This document shows, one piece after another, positions 32,761 to 46,800 of a DNA stretch of 64,000 nucleotides; positions within the stretch are counted from its first letter, which is position 1, and every line of letters begins with the position of its first letter. Under the pieces are notes generated by a model. That model was not told where the DNA came from, did no database searches, and was given only the letters and a program-made list of their open reading frames with translations. The stretch is from the NCBI GenBank assembly GCA_948099385.1, contig CANUEZ040000193.1:7204501-7268500 (forward strand), given 5' to 3'. Made by a program: the position numbers and the translations under genes. This stretch comes from Fasciola hepatica. Lineage: Eukaryota; Platyhelminthes; Trematoda; Plagiorchiida; Fasciolidae.

Positions 32761-34224
32761 CGTTGAAGGAGGACAGATTTGATGATTCAGCGAGCATCAC
32801 ACGTGATAATGCCAAGTTGATTTTCGTAGCTACGCTCGTTTAGGATCGTCAACCAATTAGGATCCCTGCGGACGGGTACAGCTGAAGCCTGTTTTGATCG
32901 ATCAAATCTCCACCTGCCAGGTAGTTACTTTAATTTATCATTTATACAGATCAATTTCTGGAATAAAATAATCGTGCTTTTCTGTAGCCTGGGCATTCTT
33001 GTCTATTAGGATTACGTGGTTTCGGGTAAGAGCTATTTAAACACATTCTATCAGCTTGTGTATTTCGAATATTACAGGAAGAATTATCTCTACCTCTATC
33101 TTGTCTGACTTGAGAATAATCATTTAGACTGGAAATCATAACAGAGGCTTGATGATCATCAATGTGTAGTTGAGTTTTACATGATGCAGTATCGTGTGAA
33201 GCACGCAGCTTTGGTTCAATTAAATAATCTGCATTGAAGTGGCACAGCGTCTATTCATGAACCATAATTATGCATTGCCGGTCATTCTTGTCAAGAGTAT
33301 CTTCAGAGGTCTTCAGTATTCAACAACACGTCTGACGCTGTTTAAACTGCTTTCAAATTGCGAGAATTTACCATTGATTTTATTCATTGCTTGTACTCTG
33401 ATTTAGTATTCAGTGGATTACCGAGCTGTTCCAAATGTATAAGTCCATATTCGTCTGTATTTCTCTCAAGAATCTTGGAGGTTAAATAAGCGCTTTGTTC
33501 TAACTTTGTTGAAACTTATATAAGGTAGAAAATCACCAGCTTTCTTCAACATTCGTGTGGTCAAAACCCTCTGTAAGATTAGGTGTGGAGTTCTTTTCAG
33601 CAAGAACAGTATCAACTACTCATTTCATATTTCATTCAACTGACTGATTTTAACTGGTATGTACGATTTTGCGTTCTTTCCAATCAAACGATGTACTATT
33701 GGTCAGCTTAGGTAAGGAAATCAGATTGACTGAAAACTAGGATACACACAGCTATCGCCCAGTAATTTGAAACTACCAGCTTTCAAAGAAAACCAAAATA
33801 TGGTTCAGCGCACCTTACTGTCACTGTGTTTCACTGAATCGCTAGTGAACCAAAATTCTGTAGTTCGGGGATGACAATGAGTTGCACACTGGTGACCTCC
33901 AAAGTGGGACAGTTTAGGATCGGGTGAACCTTATCAAGCTGTTTCCATATAATCCGCTTTCACTAGTCCATCCTACTATGCGTGGACCACCTGTCTGTTA
34001 TAGTAGTAGGCTGCACTACGTTACCTCGACAACCATAGGAGCATCAGTTGAGACAAGACAGAATACTTGCATTCATCAGACCTCACGCGACAGACCAGAA
34101 GAAGTTCCTTCATGGGTGCTTCGGTCAGTTTCTCGTGTTGGGTTAGCTCCCCACTACCTTTCGTTGTCAGACTTTTGGGTCAGAGGATACAGTGGGAGTA
34201 CCCAAATAAAAGTCCGTTGTGCGT
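32761..34224. other. Unassigned sequence between Gypsy pol and Penelope RT
   Basis: A 134-codon plus-strand frame at 33924-34328 starts in unrelated sequence and runs into the Penelope RT motif at its end. Its first 90 residues share only an M.GPPV stretch with the minus strand at 23260. No other features seen. Confidence 0.35.
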
Positions 34225-34560
34225 TATGGAAATTTGATATCCAATCACTGTTCACAGATATTCTCTTTAGGAAGTCCATACGTATCATCTGCGACCATGT
34301 AGAGCAAAACAACTCAAAATCGATATAGCAGTCCCATTTCAGGAACGAAAATTACTACCATGCTCAACAGTCGTATCGTGTTCTTCCCTTGGCCGAGCCT
34401 ACATACAAATTGACGCAGTCTCAATACGGAGCTCATTGGATTCATTTTATCAGGAAATATTTTGGCTCACTTTGAGGAAAATACGAGCTTGTTCATGAAT
34501 GCAGTGTAAGCGATATAAGGTCCCATAGCCACAAAAGCCCACTGCACTATTAAAGATAAC
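34225..34560 (+). pseudogene. Penelope-like RT fragment (paralogue of 15185-15480)
   Basis: KFDIQSLFTDILF at 34230-34268 is RT motif A with the catalytic Asp retained. It is followed in the same frame by IRIICDHVEQN, matching the block copy at 15185-15260. Motif B is recognisable only by nucleotide alignment near 34400. The upstream AKLAKW stretch of the block copy is absent, so similarity begins abruptly at about 34225. Copies of this fragment and of U B and C have the same order and spacing, so they were duplicated together rather than inserted separately. Confidence 0.65.
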
Positions 34561-35868
34561 CGGAAACCAGACTCTCAAGCTTGAAGCGGGGAACCGCATA
34601 AGTTCCCAGTATGTCAGATGTGGTCACCAGCCGAGTAACAATGAATTTCCACGTACCACGAAAAATATTGTCGCTCGAGGATTAGAACCTCTGACCTCCG
34701 AAGTGTCAAATGAAAGCTCTGCGCCACAGATCGCAATTTGGAATAACTTACAGAGAGAGAAGGCTTTCCTGCCGAGAAACAGTAGGATAAGTGCCATCAG
34801 AAGGAAGCAAATTGGTATTGATTTTCAAGTACCATTTTTTCTATTAAATTAGTTTCATAAAATACGGAGTTCGAGGAAATCCTGGGATTATTGAAAAAAT
34901 CTACCACAGTGTGTTCTGGTCCTCGCTAAAGAGCTTGGATGATGAAGGGCAATATTTGTGGGCTATCCGAAAGCAAATCATATGATCATACAAATGACTA
35001 CCCCGAATCTCTTAATCAACACGGAAATTTCAAAATTTTAGTAGATGCCACCGCCACATTACCTCTGAAAATATTGAAATTGTTAACCCATCCATTTATC
35101 TACTCAACTAAATGCGTTTCATTTGTCTATTTTATTCTGAAGGAAATAGTATTGATGACGCTGACTTTTTAATTCCTTGTGATCAGGCCGTCGGGAGGCA
35201 ATCTGGAAAATTGAAACCATAAAGTTGAACCAGACTAAAATATTTTGTACCTTCGTGTAATGGATTATATGCTTATATTACCCCTCAGTGAGCTTGATAA
35301 TACCGTACATTTTACAGGCGAGAATTTTGCCAGAGTGCAGAATCTAAGGCCTAGACAAAAGGCCAAATGCCAGATGCCCACATGGATGTATTGATATTTT
35401 GCCTACTGATGAGTATTCCTCTGAGGAATGTCGTTGTAAATAGAGTGAACAATTCTGCGCTTTGTTTTTCACCACGTAAAAAACAAAATGTCATTCAGAT
35501 ATAAATTTTTTTTCAGTGAGTCCCCATCAGCTAGACATTCATTCACATTTAAAAATTTAAACATTTATCGTATGAAGCAAATATTTCACTTTATTGCCAG
35601 TTTTATTTCCAACGACGAACCGATATTGATTGAAATCATTCTGGTCACGTGCATATTTTGATCTTTCCTCTATCGATTTTTTATCATGAGCTCTGCTTCA
35701 TGTGGGTTAGAACAGCCGCTTCATCGTAGCGGTCGTATTGGATCAGGAAAACGAACTCACAAGAAAGGAAAATCACATTCATGGATGTATTACCAAACCT
35801 ATGTTGGAGTGATGGGTACAAGTGACACAAACTACATGAATAAAGAAGAGCATCACTGCGGATTAGAC
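34561..35868 (+). repeat. Diverged paralogue of 15490-16355
   Basis: Collinear at about 85 percent with the block copy, but longer by several hundred bases around 35200-35800. In the inserted part a 68-codon frame (35686-35892) has no recognised motif. Confidence 0.5.
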
Positions 35869-36717
35869 GCAAAACATCCGACGCACACGTGAATCGACAA
35901 AACAGATAAGTGATGATAGTTAGGAAGTAAATAATATTTCAGACTGAATTTTAACTATAAATAAACGAGCAAGCCGTTACCAATACAGAAACGTCTATGA
36001 TCGAGACCATTGTTCGTTGTCACAGTTCAGAAAGCAGGAGGTAAATAAAACACGGGTAAACACTGAATAATGGGATTGTAATTCATCTCTGTTGTAAATC
36101 CGTAGTCAGTTAACTGTATCGTGTGCAATCGGATGTCCCAATTGTCCCAGTCATCGATACACGGAAATACGAAAATAATCTGAGTAGGAAAGCTGCTCGA
36201 ATTTCACATATAATTCATTTCATCTATGATTGAATGATGTGAGGCGTTTAATGGACTAGCTGGAATGTGAGTCGACTACTGGAACACCCTTATGAGGAAA
36301 AAAGAAATAGTGGACCTGAGTAGTAATAGGAAACGATGACGTGCCAAATAAAGTGTAAATCTATTGTCCGTGACAAACTAGTGGTTTTCGAACCGTTTAT
36401 CTTCCCGGTTTGAGTAGGCTGCTCTCCGTCTTCTATATCGTGCGTACTGTTCTTCCGATGACAAAAACTTTTGGACATTCCTTCAGGCCGATGCAATTCT
36501 TTCGTTTGTGTGCTTATATCTACTGGCGCAGTTGATGGTCGGTGCGGTGAACAAGGCAAACGAATCAATGTGGCATCTGACTTGCATACTGTATCAGATA
36601 GTATAGGACCTACACGAAAAATAATCTGCGTATTTTATAGATCACAGTTAGTCATGCTGCCGTGGCAGATGCTTTTTGTTACGAACGCACAAGTGATCCA
36701 CAACGAAGACTACGAAA
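35869..36717. repeat. 849-bp tract identical to 16356-17204
   Basis: Partner of the block copy 1 tract. All open frames inside it are base-identical to those at 16777-17055 and the first part of 16958-17293. Divergence resumes abruptly after GAAGACTACGAAA. Confidence 0.85.
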
Positions 36718-36870
36718 AGCTTGCTTCATCTATGGTCACAGAAACCGAATCGGCTCACCCCGCAAAGCCAGTCCGAATAATCACGAGCGTTCACTGGAGC
36801 GTCAGCTGTGGTCGAATGAGTGTGGACGTCAATGCGCGGTACACCTTCCAACTGATGATCTGAAAAGTCT
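36600..36870 (+). pseudogene. Possible retroelement gag zinc-knuckle remnant
   Basis: A plus-strand frame (open from 36662) carries a Cys in AFCYERTSDPQ and then KACFIYGHRNRIG. The spacing resembles two adjacent CCHC knuckles of LTR-retrotransposon nucleocapsid. In the second, C..(C to Y)GHRN(H to R)IG would need two replacements. No protease is identifiable after it. The call rests on one short pattern and could be chance. In block copy 1 the homologous sequence diverges just inside this motif. Confidence 0.3.
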
Positions 36871-38514
36871 GTTCGTTTATACCTCTGCCAGCTTTTTTCA
36901 CTGCTGGGACATGAGATCGGTGTATTCATCAGGTCACATATTTGAACTCCATCAGGTAATGTCATAACACTCTCAGTTTCTTGTGTCACCGTATGCAATA
37001 TACTGAATTCCATTTTTTTGTAATATTTTGCTGTCCATCTCACTCACAAAGCAATTGCGTTTCACCAGTCAAATAGATCACTAATTATTGGAAAACAAAA
37101 CTGATTACCGCCTGTTATCTGCACTTGGTCGAACTGTCAAGTTCCATCGGACAATACACACGTGGAAAACCCATTTATCAATGAAACGTAGGACTGTTGC
37201 ACAATCGCTTCGGACACGTAGTCAGAAGATCAAACAACGGAGACGAATTTTAGATGAATAGTGTATGTAATCGTGCCACAAATTAGTATGCTGTGACATT
37301 TGACCGCGTTATGGTTGGATCGGCTGTGGAGCATTGTGGTTTTCGTGCCTATTCGGAATGAAGACTCTGCTCGCCCGTTAAGATCGGTGGACAGATTACG
37401 CCATTTTCTGAGTCGAGTTTGTTCCACTCCTAATTTCACACAAAATTGTTTTGGGACTTTGAGTCCATAGGGTGTACTCCTTCCACTGCACTCAAGCATA
37501 GGAGGGTAATAGAAAGAATAAACCCAGAACGGAATACATTGCGATCTAGTTATATTCTATCAGACAACCGACCAAAGGCTCAAAAATAAGTTCGGTGAAA
37601 TCAGGTATGATACGAGTCACAAAGTAGTGTGAATGCTCAGCTCTTCATTGAAAACCATGAAGATGATTTGTAATGAGGAAGAAACAGCTGTGTAGTGGTT
37701 CCGTGGTTCTCCATGGTGATCCGGATCTTTAGGCTGCGTGATGAATCTATGCAAATCTCATATCTTGCTACTCACATGGGAACATAGAGTTGCTTTGGAC
37801 CATTTATTCAATGTTGTCATTGTGCTCTACGATTTGTTAGTCGTAGAAACATTCTTCGAAGAAATGCTCCTCTTTATGCATGAATCTTAGCAAGTCTGAC
37901 TATTTAACTTGTCAGCTAAATGTTGCCCGACTTATTTGACTTATTTGCTGACCTCATTACTTTCATTGTGTAGTTGCATAGTGGATTTATTAATCAACCC
38001 TCAGTTGGTGTTACTAAATTTCCTTTTCGAAGGACAATTTACTTGGTTTCAGGATGTGCTTGATCGTACCGAATTTGATTTGTTATCAGTTGACCTAAAG
38101 TTTGCAAAACTGACCTCACAGGTCGAACCTGGACTGTTGTTACATGTGCAAATTAAGATAGATTTCCAGTAGCCTCGACCGTTTTCTGGATACAATGTTG
38201 GATTTATTTTCCCTACGGTCTTTTCCGACGTCTGATTTGACCTCACCGTTTTCTTCGGTTGTTTATCTTTAACTGTACTAACTGTTCCAAGGTTTCTTCT
38301 GACCTCGTATTGTATAACTCTACCTTCGGTTTCGCGCCGACTGTACAGGCTCGCGCTTCGTTTTCTGATTCGTCGTTGCGATCGTTTGCATTTTGTGTAT
38401 TTCTCGTGAAGTTACTGTTTCCGTACCACTTCATATAGAATACATTGTCGCATCTGTCCATCGGCTCGCATCTTCTCTATTTGTTCGATAGAGGTGATTT
38501 CGTTGGTATTTCGC

Positions 38515-38784
38515 TGTGAGACCGGAATTAAGACACGTTCATAAGCCTCGCTTAAACGTCTCCCGAAAGAAGATATTTAGCTTTTTAAATCATTTATTGG
38601 TATAATATGCGGCGTAGTCCGTGATTATGCTCCCATATTGCATCTGCCGCTCAATCTGCTAATGCTCATACGAATACAAAACAGAAAGTTGAAAGTTATA
38701 CTCGATAGACAGAAAATGAACAGAACCAGTGGTACCAGGTTTGTGGCTGGTTAACGAGATGAACATCCAAGTGATCGATCACGA
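38515..38784. repeat. 270-bp tract nearly identical to 17907-18176
   Basis: Offset 20608, with two differences in 270 bp (17921 and 18143), against many differences on the left flank and moderate divergence on the right. Block copy 2 (61557-61826) carries the same T as C at the second site. Confidence 0.8.
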
Positions 38785-39489
38785 TCTGCATTGTGCAGGC
38801 ACGGAAAAGTGCTGTTCATTACAATGCAAACCATTGGAGAAGCGGGTATCATTTCGTGGTTATTTTACACGAGAAATAGTCAGATCAATTCCAACGAAAT
38901 CCATGTCTGGACAAATGAAATGAGTAGATGTTATTTGGGTAATAATACGCCCGTATCTACCTGGTCAAGAGTAAAGCGGGTCGCTCGTTTGGCTAGAGCA
39001 CATGAAGCCAACACATTCGTACAACCGTCTACCGAGTTTCTTTTCACACAGTCACACAGCTTGAAATAGAACAGAACGGAACAGAGGCTTCACATTACAA
39101 ATGAAAACAAATATGTTTCTGCTGGTTATTCGACTTATTATGGCAAGGAGAAGAGAAGCAAGGTGGGTGAAGCTATCGGAAGGCTATATTCCAATTTGCA
39201 TTCAGATAAGGTGAAATCATTCCATTTTCAACTTGTTTTAAATTTTCAATACATATACTCGAAATTACCCCACCAAAGATAGTTATTTTTATCAACATTT
39301 CTCATGCGTAAAACGCTGATACCTTTTCCAAATTTTATAACAAGCTAACAATTAGGAATTTGGGAACTTCCCAAGAAACAAGCCTTTGAAGTTTTTTTTG
39401 ATTTACCAAGTTCACCAAAATTTTACTATCGGACGGCTTTTATTTTTACAGTACTCAAGCATTGGCTGGAACTCTGTCGGAAATCTTGA

Positions 39490-40565
39490 ATATTGTGGTC
39501 AGTCACGCAATTGGATCGTTCTTCATTTCTGACTCTAACCGTCCTATCACTATCATTCCCATACCAAAAGGGTCGAGTAACCCAACAGGATCCAAGAAAT
39601 TTCACAGTTGTAGTTTTTTCGTCGGAGTTGAAATCACTTGAATTTGTTGTACTTCATGGCCTTCGAAACCCTGTCAAAAGTCCAACTGACGAATACCAAT
39701 TTGCATGTAATTCCTGGCGGTTCACGTATGAAGATTTAGAGTGGTAGTCCATTTCACTGTGGAATCCCTCATTGATTCGTAAAAGTCCATTAGACCTGCC
39801 TTCACCGATCACACACCAACATTTTTACGGTTCACAACAAACGCCGCTTTTCAAGAAATTAGAATCCATTATCCGCTCGCGCACCAAATTAACTGATTGG
39901 CAGACTTCCTCTCAGGAACAACAGAATGTATCAAAGTTGGAAGAAATGTCTCAACGTATCTGATAAGCAGTGATGGTGTGCTTCCAGGAGCTGGTCTTTC
40001 TCAAGTCCTATTGAACATATACATCAGTCACTTAGCTGTAATCACTCAGCTCGTCTATTCAGGTAAGCCAATGACGTTGTTTTGACTGAGTCTATCTTTC
40101 AGTAGTCTGATTTATTTCAGTTTCATGAAAATATTTCACATGTACAAACAGTCTCGAGCGGTCTGGTCTTCTGATAAGCAATCACAAATGTCAAGATTGC
40201 ATTCATTCCACTGTGAGATCACGTTTTATCGGAGGCAACTCCACTAAAAAATGTACTATTCTTACACGTGTAAACCATAGGAAATATCTCGGTTTAAGAA
40301 ATACTTTATGGGTATATGAATACCAGCATTGTTTTCTAGAGAATGCGTCAAATGCCATTTCAAATTTGTGAAATCCAACAGTTCAACGCTTCGCAGTGTG
40401 TTATTTCTCCATTGGTATATCAGTGTATTCTTCTCGTGTTTCCATATAAACCTGCCGTCTAATTTTCTTGTCTGTTTAAAAGCGACAAAATCACTCCTCG
40501 TAGATGTCTCTACATAATCGGTCGTTTGTCTGGGCTTATGTTCTAAACATATAACATCATCCATT
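39490..40565 (+). pseudogene. Jockey-type non-LTR retrotransposon RT (U copy C)
   Basis: Most complete copy of this RT. In order it shows LFKKLESIIRSRTKL (39840-39890), the helix before the palm, then in the next frame ADFLSGTTECIKVGRNVSTY (39898-39957). The palm motif follows as SSDGVLPGAGLSQVLLNIYI (39966-40025), equivalent to SSGVPQGS.LSPLLF.IYI. The YADD position is changed (YSGKPM near 40065). After frameshifts, the NVKYLG-equivalent and the C-terminal SGL....I stretch run to about 40560. Several stops and shifts. The upstream frame 39493-39747 probably belongs to the RT N-terminal fingers. No endonuclease was identified upstream. Family role: target-primed reverse transcription. Confidence 0.6.
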
Positions 40566-41104
40566 TAATTTGCGGACTTTTTCATCCGGTGTGATAATAA
40601 ATTCAGAGAAATCAATTCAAATAGTCGATTGGTAATTCAGGCACTGGTCTAGAATGCGGCGTGAATATTGTTTTCTTATTAATGAGGATTGGTGCAGAGT
40701 ATTGGGTGCACAGAAAAAAACCACTAGATGAAACAATGAAGCTCATCAGCCCAATGTGCCTGTGACTTGTGTCCTACATATCACTGGATAGGACAACTTG
40801 GAGGGCTACTTTCTCTAATGAAGGTAGTTGATAGAAGAGACCAAAGAAATTCGCCAGTCCATAACATGATTTGAAAGAAATGTATGGAAAGGCCGTGTGA
40901 ATTATAATAGACTTCCTGGGTGTGGTGTTACATAGCGGTTTAATGCATTCGAATAGCGTTTTTATAAATGCATCATTTATCTATTTGATAGAATTATTCT
41001 TAGTTATCCCCCTATATTTTTTGTACCATTGGTTGTTGAGATTCCAGTTGTGAGATAGAAACGAGAATTTCCATAACTACTTCGTGAATAATAGGTGTTT
41101 GAAA

Positions 41105-41170
41105 CAAACTGAACTAAACTAAACCAAGCTGAGGAGAGCTGAACTGAACTGAACTGAACTGAACTGAGCT
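41105..41170 (+). repeat. (GAACT)n pentanucleotide microsatellite
   Basis: Orthologous to 4061-4131 but with an uninterrupted run of five GAACT units. Confidence 0.85.
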
Positions 41171-43885
41171 TTACTGAAAATCGCTTCATGTTTGCATGAA
41201 GAATGATTGCATCAACACAAAATGCAATCTGTATTTAGAATACATAGCCTTTGAGTTCATACTAGCCCTCATCGGTCAATTACTTACAATCATGTACGAA
41301 CACATGAAAATAGTCTACTAATACTTTCGAATAGGCAAGAGTCTCGTAGAATAAAACGTGTGGCATATCCCACGCACGTATCTTTTGAGATTAGTCATGT
41401 ACCGAATGGAATCAAGCCATATATATCCAGAGTTCGGATAAATTCTGAGTGTAGAGTGACATTTTGGAATTGCCACTTTTATATCATCACAATGATGGTT
41501 GTCAAGAGCAAAGAAAAAATGGTATCATTATTGGGAAACGTGGAGATGAAATAGGGAATAGATGCACCAATGTGACAAAGGGGTTCTTCCGAATGACCTC
41601 GAATCCCCTATAAATTCGAGTCCAATTCGCCCATCAGACAGCACATAAACGTTTCAAAAATTGGACTTCCTAAAGCTGTGTGCTTTAAATCATCAGATAC
41701 TATTATTCATTCCTTCTAAACATCGATTCCCATCAGCTCATCTCTCTTGGTCGCTCCGGGCGATTGTATTCACCCAAAAACTCATTTTGGTATCGTGAAA
41801 CAGAATTCGGACATCGAAAATCAAAACTGATGGAAGTGAACCGATTGGACGAAGAGGACCATTTTTTTTCCAAACAGGTTTATCCCTCACATACTATTTT
41901 GAGTGATGACCATCGATTGAGACATCATAACACTCAGTATCAAAACAACTGGTTGTTATTGTCCCACATGTGATAAAATATAGCCCGCTCCATAGATTTT
42001 GCACACTGGATGATAGAAAATCAGAAAGATAGTCGACAATCTCGACTACTGCAATTGACAAATTCATGTCCATACAGTAGCGGTGTTATCAGTGTCACGA
42101 CAGATATTCTGTTGATAACTGTCAGTTGCGTGGTGTTTGTGATTACGTAACATTATTTTGAGTGGATGACCTGGATAGATTCAGAGGTCGAAAATGTTGC
42201 TTCTGACTACATAATGTGGTGTTGTTTCGTGCGAATTGAGACTCAATCGGCGGTGGCCGAGATCTAGCCTTTTGGCATTTTTGCTGATCTTACTTTGACA
42301 GTTTATATGGGAAGAAAGACTCAGTTAGTTTTGATCGAATGATCCGATTCTATCGAATAGATGGCAAATGTCATTTGACCACTTTCCACTGGTCTCTTGT
42401 TTAACCAACTCGGATGATACGCCTTTATGCGTCGAGATGGTCTTCCTGTGGTTCGACCTACGTCATCTGCCCCACACTGAGAGCTGGAATGCACGGATAT
42501 TCTGTCTCTCATTTGCAAAATGAGAAATAGTCGAGAGGTGAACTAAACGTATTTTGGCAGTGTAATAACATCGTTCTGACTTGGAATATGGAAAACGGGC
42601 GATTGAGATCGACTGTTTACCAAACCTGCTTCACTGCTACTTCTAAATTCAATTCATGGGTAGACAGATTGCTTTTCGACTGCTTCATGACAAGGAGTGC
42701 TATCATAATTCTTCGTGTTATTATTGATTATATATACTGGATGAGAAATGATGTCATCCTTTCATTTATTCTTTATCGAACATATCCTAATTAATTTATT
42801 GGACAGTCACTGCATTAGCTGCCTCTTCTGTCTCAAAAATACGAATCTGTGGTAGTGTGTGCATGGACTTGGCAAATTTTATCTATGATTAAGTGATCGC
42901 CCTAATGAGTCATCGGATTGATGATGTATAACAAACAAGAAGTAAAAAGAATTGCTATTTATTTATTTCATGTTGCCGACTTATTAACTCAGTATGATTT
43001 GACATGCAGTATTTGGCCAGCTGATTGGGTATCAAAATTGCTTTACTACTCTGTCCCACAATAAATCACTGGAGTCTTGCTGGTGGATTGGAAACTCGGG
43101 ATTTCGAGTCCATACCATCCAAAATGACCGTCAAATGTTTATTGCACAACAGTTTCGCTTGATATGGTGCCAATTCGTCACTAGCTTTGCATGTGTATGG
43201 GTGATGCACATAATGGTCCACTAACATGCAATATTGTTGATCGTTGGTTGTAGGAATTGGCGGATCCACTACCAAAATGTTCAGGCTTGGTCATTGAAAA
43301 ACCGCTGGAAACGTGAACTGCAGTTTTATGTTGCACTTATTTAGTTATTGCACTTTCACAGCTTCACCCAAACTAGTGTGTTACTGTTGACTGAACAGTC
43401 ATTGTAAGCAGTATTGTGTTTTCTGTCAACCATCAGTCTCATTGTACGTGTGGCGTTGTTCAAAGTGTCTTCTTAGTTGACTTATGACCTCACGACCCAA
43501 GGTTGGAATTATGCCATCTCCGGAAACAATGACCACCTCGGTAGCTCACTATTGGTCTTGTGTCAATTTGGGAATCATTTGTTGTACTACTGTTGTATGA
43601 AAAGACAAAATGTAAAATTTGCATAACGAGTAAGCGATGCTTGAGGTGATAGTTTGATAGGGAAAGGAGTTTGTATGTAAAACGTGCCTGTTCGAGTTCA
43701 GTTTTGTTCCTGCCACGTGTTTAACCTTCTGGTCGAGGCTCACAGCTTGTTGCATGCCTGCTTCATTTCTAACTGGGACTCATGTGTGACGAATTTCCTC
43801 CGCAGCACACGTGTTTGTTGGACGTGACAGGTCTATAAAATTCTCATTTTATGTTTCCCCAATACTCATCTGGCAGAAAGACGGA

Positions 43886-46800
43886 TTAAAAACATCCCTT
43901 GAATATTACAACAATTCCCACTTCTTACAAATTCTGTTCTTGATAAAATGTGAAGAAACCAAACTAGAACAAACCCAACGATTACTTTCTCTTCTCCAAC
44001 CCCATTTGAGTAAAAGTGTTCATCATGACTCCACAGTATGATGGCCCATTCAGATCAAATCTTACTGACCCACTTTAATGAATTTTAGCAATGCGGTACT
44101 GAAGACTATGTGCGGTCAAGTTTATTGTTTGCACCAACGTGGTCAGAACTAAACACTGTGTGAGCAACTTTTATTAGCAAAGTTTCACACACAAATAACT
44201 CAACGTCTCAACTCACCAATACTGAAGCAAAACAAATTGTACTGATGTAACCTCGTCACACATAGATAATTAGGCACAACCTTTGAGGGACAGGCAACAC
44301 TGAGATGCAAAAAAACTGATACCTCGAACGACAACGACACTCTTTATCACTACGGAATTCTCGAACCGTCATCGCGAAACAAAACGGAGAAATTGAGCAT
44401 TTTTAGCGACGACCAGCACAAGCTTAATGAGGTCACCACTATTACCGTTTATATCTTATGTTTGGAAGATCTTACGGAAAACGTCAAAAGACCAGTCGGA
44501 AAGGCAAGAACACGATGGAAACTATTATCACGGAGTAAATCGAAAAATCCAGTTACTGGGCTACTAAACTGTGTTTCAGAAAAAATAGTCTTGTGTATGG
44601 AAATGGCGTGGTTCAAATGCAGAAGAAAGGCGAATTTCTATAAACAATACTACATTTGGATGGTTTTTGTCATTCCGGTTTTACCAAGAACACGTTTATC
44701 TGAAATTAAGAAACGCGCTGCGATGTAATATTTTCATGAGTAACTGAATTATAAAGAGGTATAAAAATATATTTTATCGAGAACGTCAGCTCTGGAGTCA
44801 TGTACAGGCATAGTTAGCAAGATCTCGATGCAGTGATTTAGCGGTTCGCATGAATACATGTAAGTAAAAGCAGATAAGACAAACTGAAAGTGCAATAACT
44901 ACTGCATTCAGGATCGGCATCACAAAACAGCGTCAATCAGAAAACAAACGTATTACTCACAGAAAGTTCAATGCTGATTTTTTGTCTCTCGTTGATTAAT
45001 CTCAGCAGTTCCCTTGGTAAACTTCGGAAGTGGGGAAAACAAAATGATTAATATTCTCACCTTTGACTTTTCAAAATGTTTTTTTAACCGCAATCACCTT
45101 ATGGTAATAGTTACATATATACAGTCTTGTTCACCAATTGAATTTGCACTTTTCACCTCTGCGAAAATAATTACGAGAACTTTATTCCATCAAAGCACTG
45201 CACGTTGGAAATGTCTGTAACATTTTGAATTCCCGATTTGTGTTTTTTTTGTGTAAGCTAGAATTCAACGTTAGGAAGGGGATTATGTTTTATAACGGAG
45301 GCAAATGTAGATGTTGGGCTCCAGCCTAGTCGGATCAATATTCAAGAGCTCGTTGACACCATAGTTCTTCAGAATCGAAATTTTAGGCTTCATTTTCCTG
45401 TCATTTTGCTGGGTAGTCAAAACTCATGATCAAGTCAATGTTTACCATTTACTTCACAATACAAAATTTCGATTTGGCTTTACCAAGGAGTACACAGACT
45501 ATTGAATGAAGTAAGATCATTGCCTACCCAGTTGTGAATGAATATGGAGAATGAATAATCTGGTGAATACACCAAATTTACTGAAAGCAAAAATATTTTA
45601 CTGACTCAGAATCGGGTTTGTTCAGTGTTATGCTCCAATTTCAGCCAGTAAGAGGAACGATTGGACTTGGTGTTTGTGTTAAATTGACGAACTATCACAC
45701 ACATAAGGGCAAAACACATAACGTATTTCTTAGGATTAAAAGACCACACTGAAACAACAAATAGCGAGGCGATCACTGGTTGTAGCACAAAACCTTATTG
45801 GCAACAAATATATCTTCAAATTGTGGGCTTTGAATAGAGCTTAATCTTGTTGGACAGAGCAATAAGGTTTTCCAATGAATGTGTTTTGTGGCTAAATAAA
45901 TCAGCGTTGCGGAATTAACTGCCAACTTTTGAATGACTCATCTAAGTAAAGTGTATACATACCTAGTCTCAAAAGAGAAAACCCAGAGGGAAACCGTGTG
46001 AATACTCCACAATATAATTTTGATATTCGGGCTGATTCGCAAGCGTTCCATCCATGTCACTTGTTACAGAAGTTTCCAATAGAAGTCATACGATACTAGT
46101 TTCAATCAACAAAATATTTTTTTTTGCTGTTCCGTTAGAGTAACGGAAGCCGCAAGCGTCAATCGCACGTGCAATAAAACTTGTCAACCCGAAGTAATAA
46201 TTAGATTCAGCGACATGAGGAACTGAAAACTATGTACCGAGCAATTGTTGTGTACCCCGTGTCCTTCTCTTTCACAATGAGAGCCTAATCACACACACAC
46301 ACACACACAGACACGTGAGTACACCGACGGAAGAAATATTTTTATTCAGCCCAAAAACTGATAGGCTTGTAATCCTGCAGGCTAACCGATGAACATCTTA
46401 TGCAAACCTAAAGAGTTATTGCACGCATGCACTACTGAGCCTTCTGAAAATGATGAAATATTTCACCGACCTTGCTATGCCCAAGGATTTATTTCCTTTT
46501 TCACGCGTACACCATTTCATTTTAGCAGAACCATTCAGCTTCGACTGAGGTTACTTCAATAATCGTAATGGCTTGTGTTTGTGTTTTTGGTCAGGCCGGC
46601 AGAGTAGAAGTGTAGGTGCCCTTGGTGGTGTAGACCCAAACTAAAATAAAACACAGAATCGTTGGTATTGCCAAAACAATGTCAAATGCCTCTAGTGAAA
46701 ATTTGATAAATTAGTGTGAAGCTACTGTTGATACATGACACTAGATTATTTCTAAACTGTTCTCTGATAACAAGAGAGACAAAACTCGTTTGAATAATAA

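Larger units (their letters stand above)
37905..43885 (+). repeat. Large dispersed repeat U, copy C
   Basis: Longest copy of U in terms of RT content. Matches B from 37905 and A from 38390. Lacks the 1.57 kb (A 4880-6455) containing the Penelope piece; the deletion point is near 41895. Extends about 10 bases beyond where copy A is cut, with ATTAA.A..TCCC shared at the A breakpoint. Sequence after about 43885 has no partner in the window. Confidence 0.75.
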
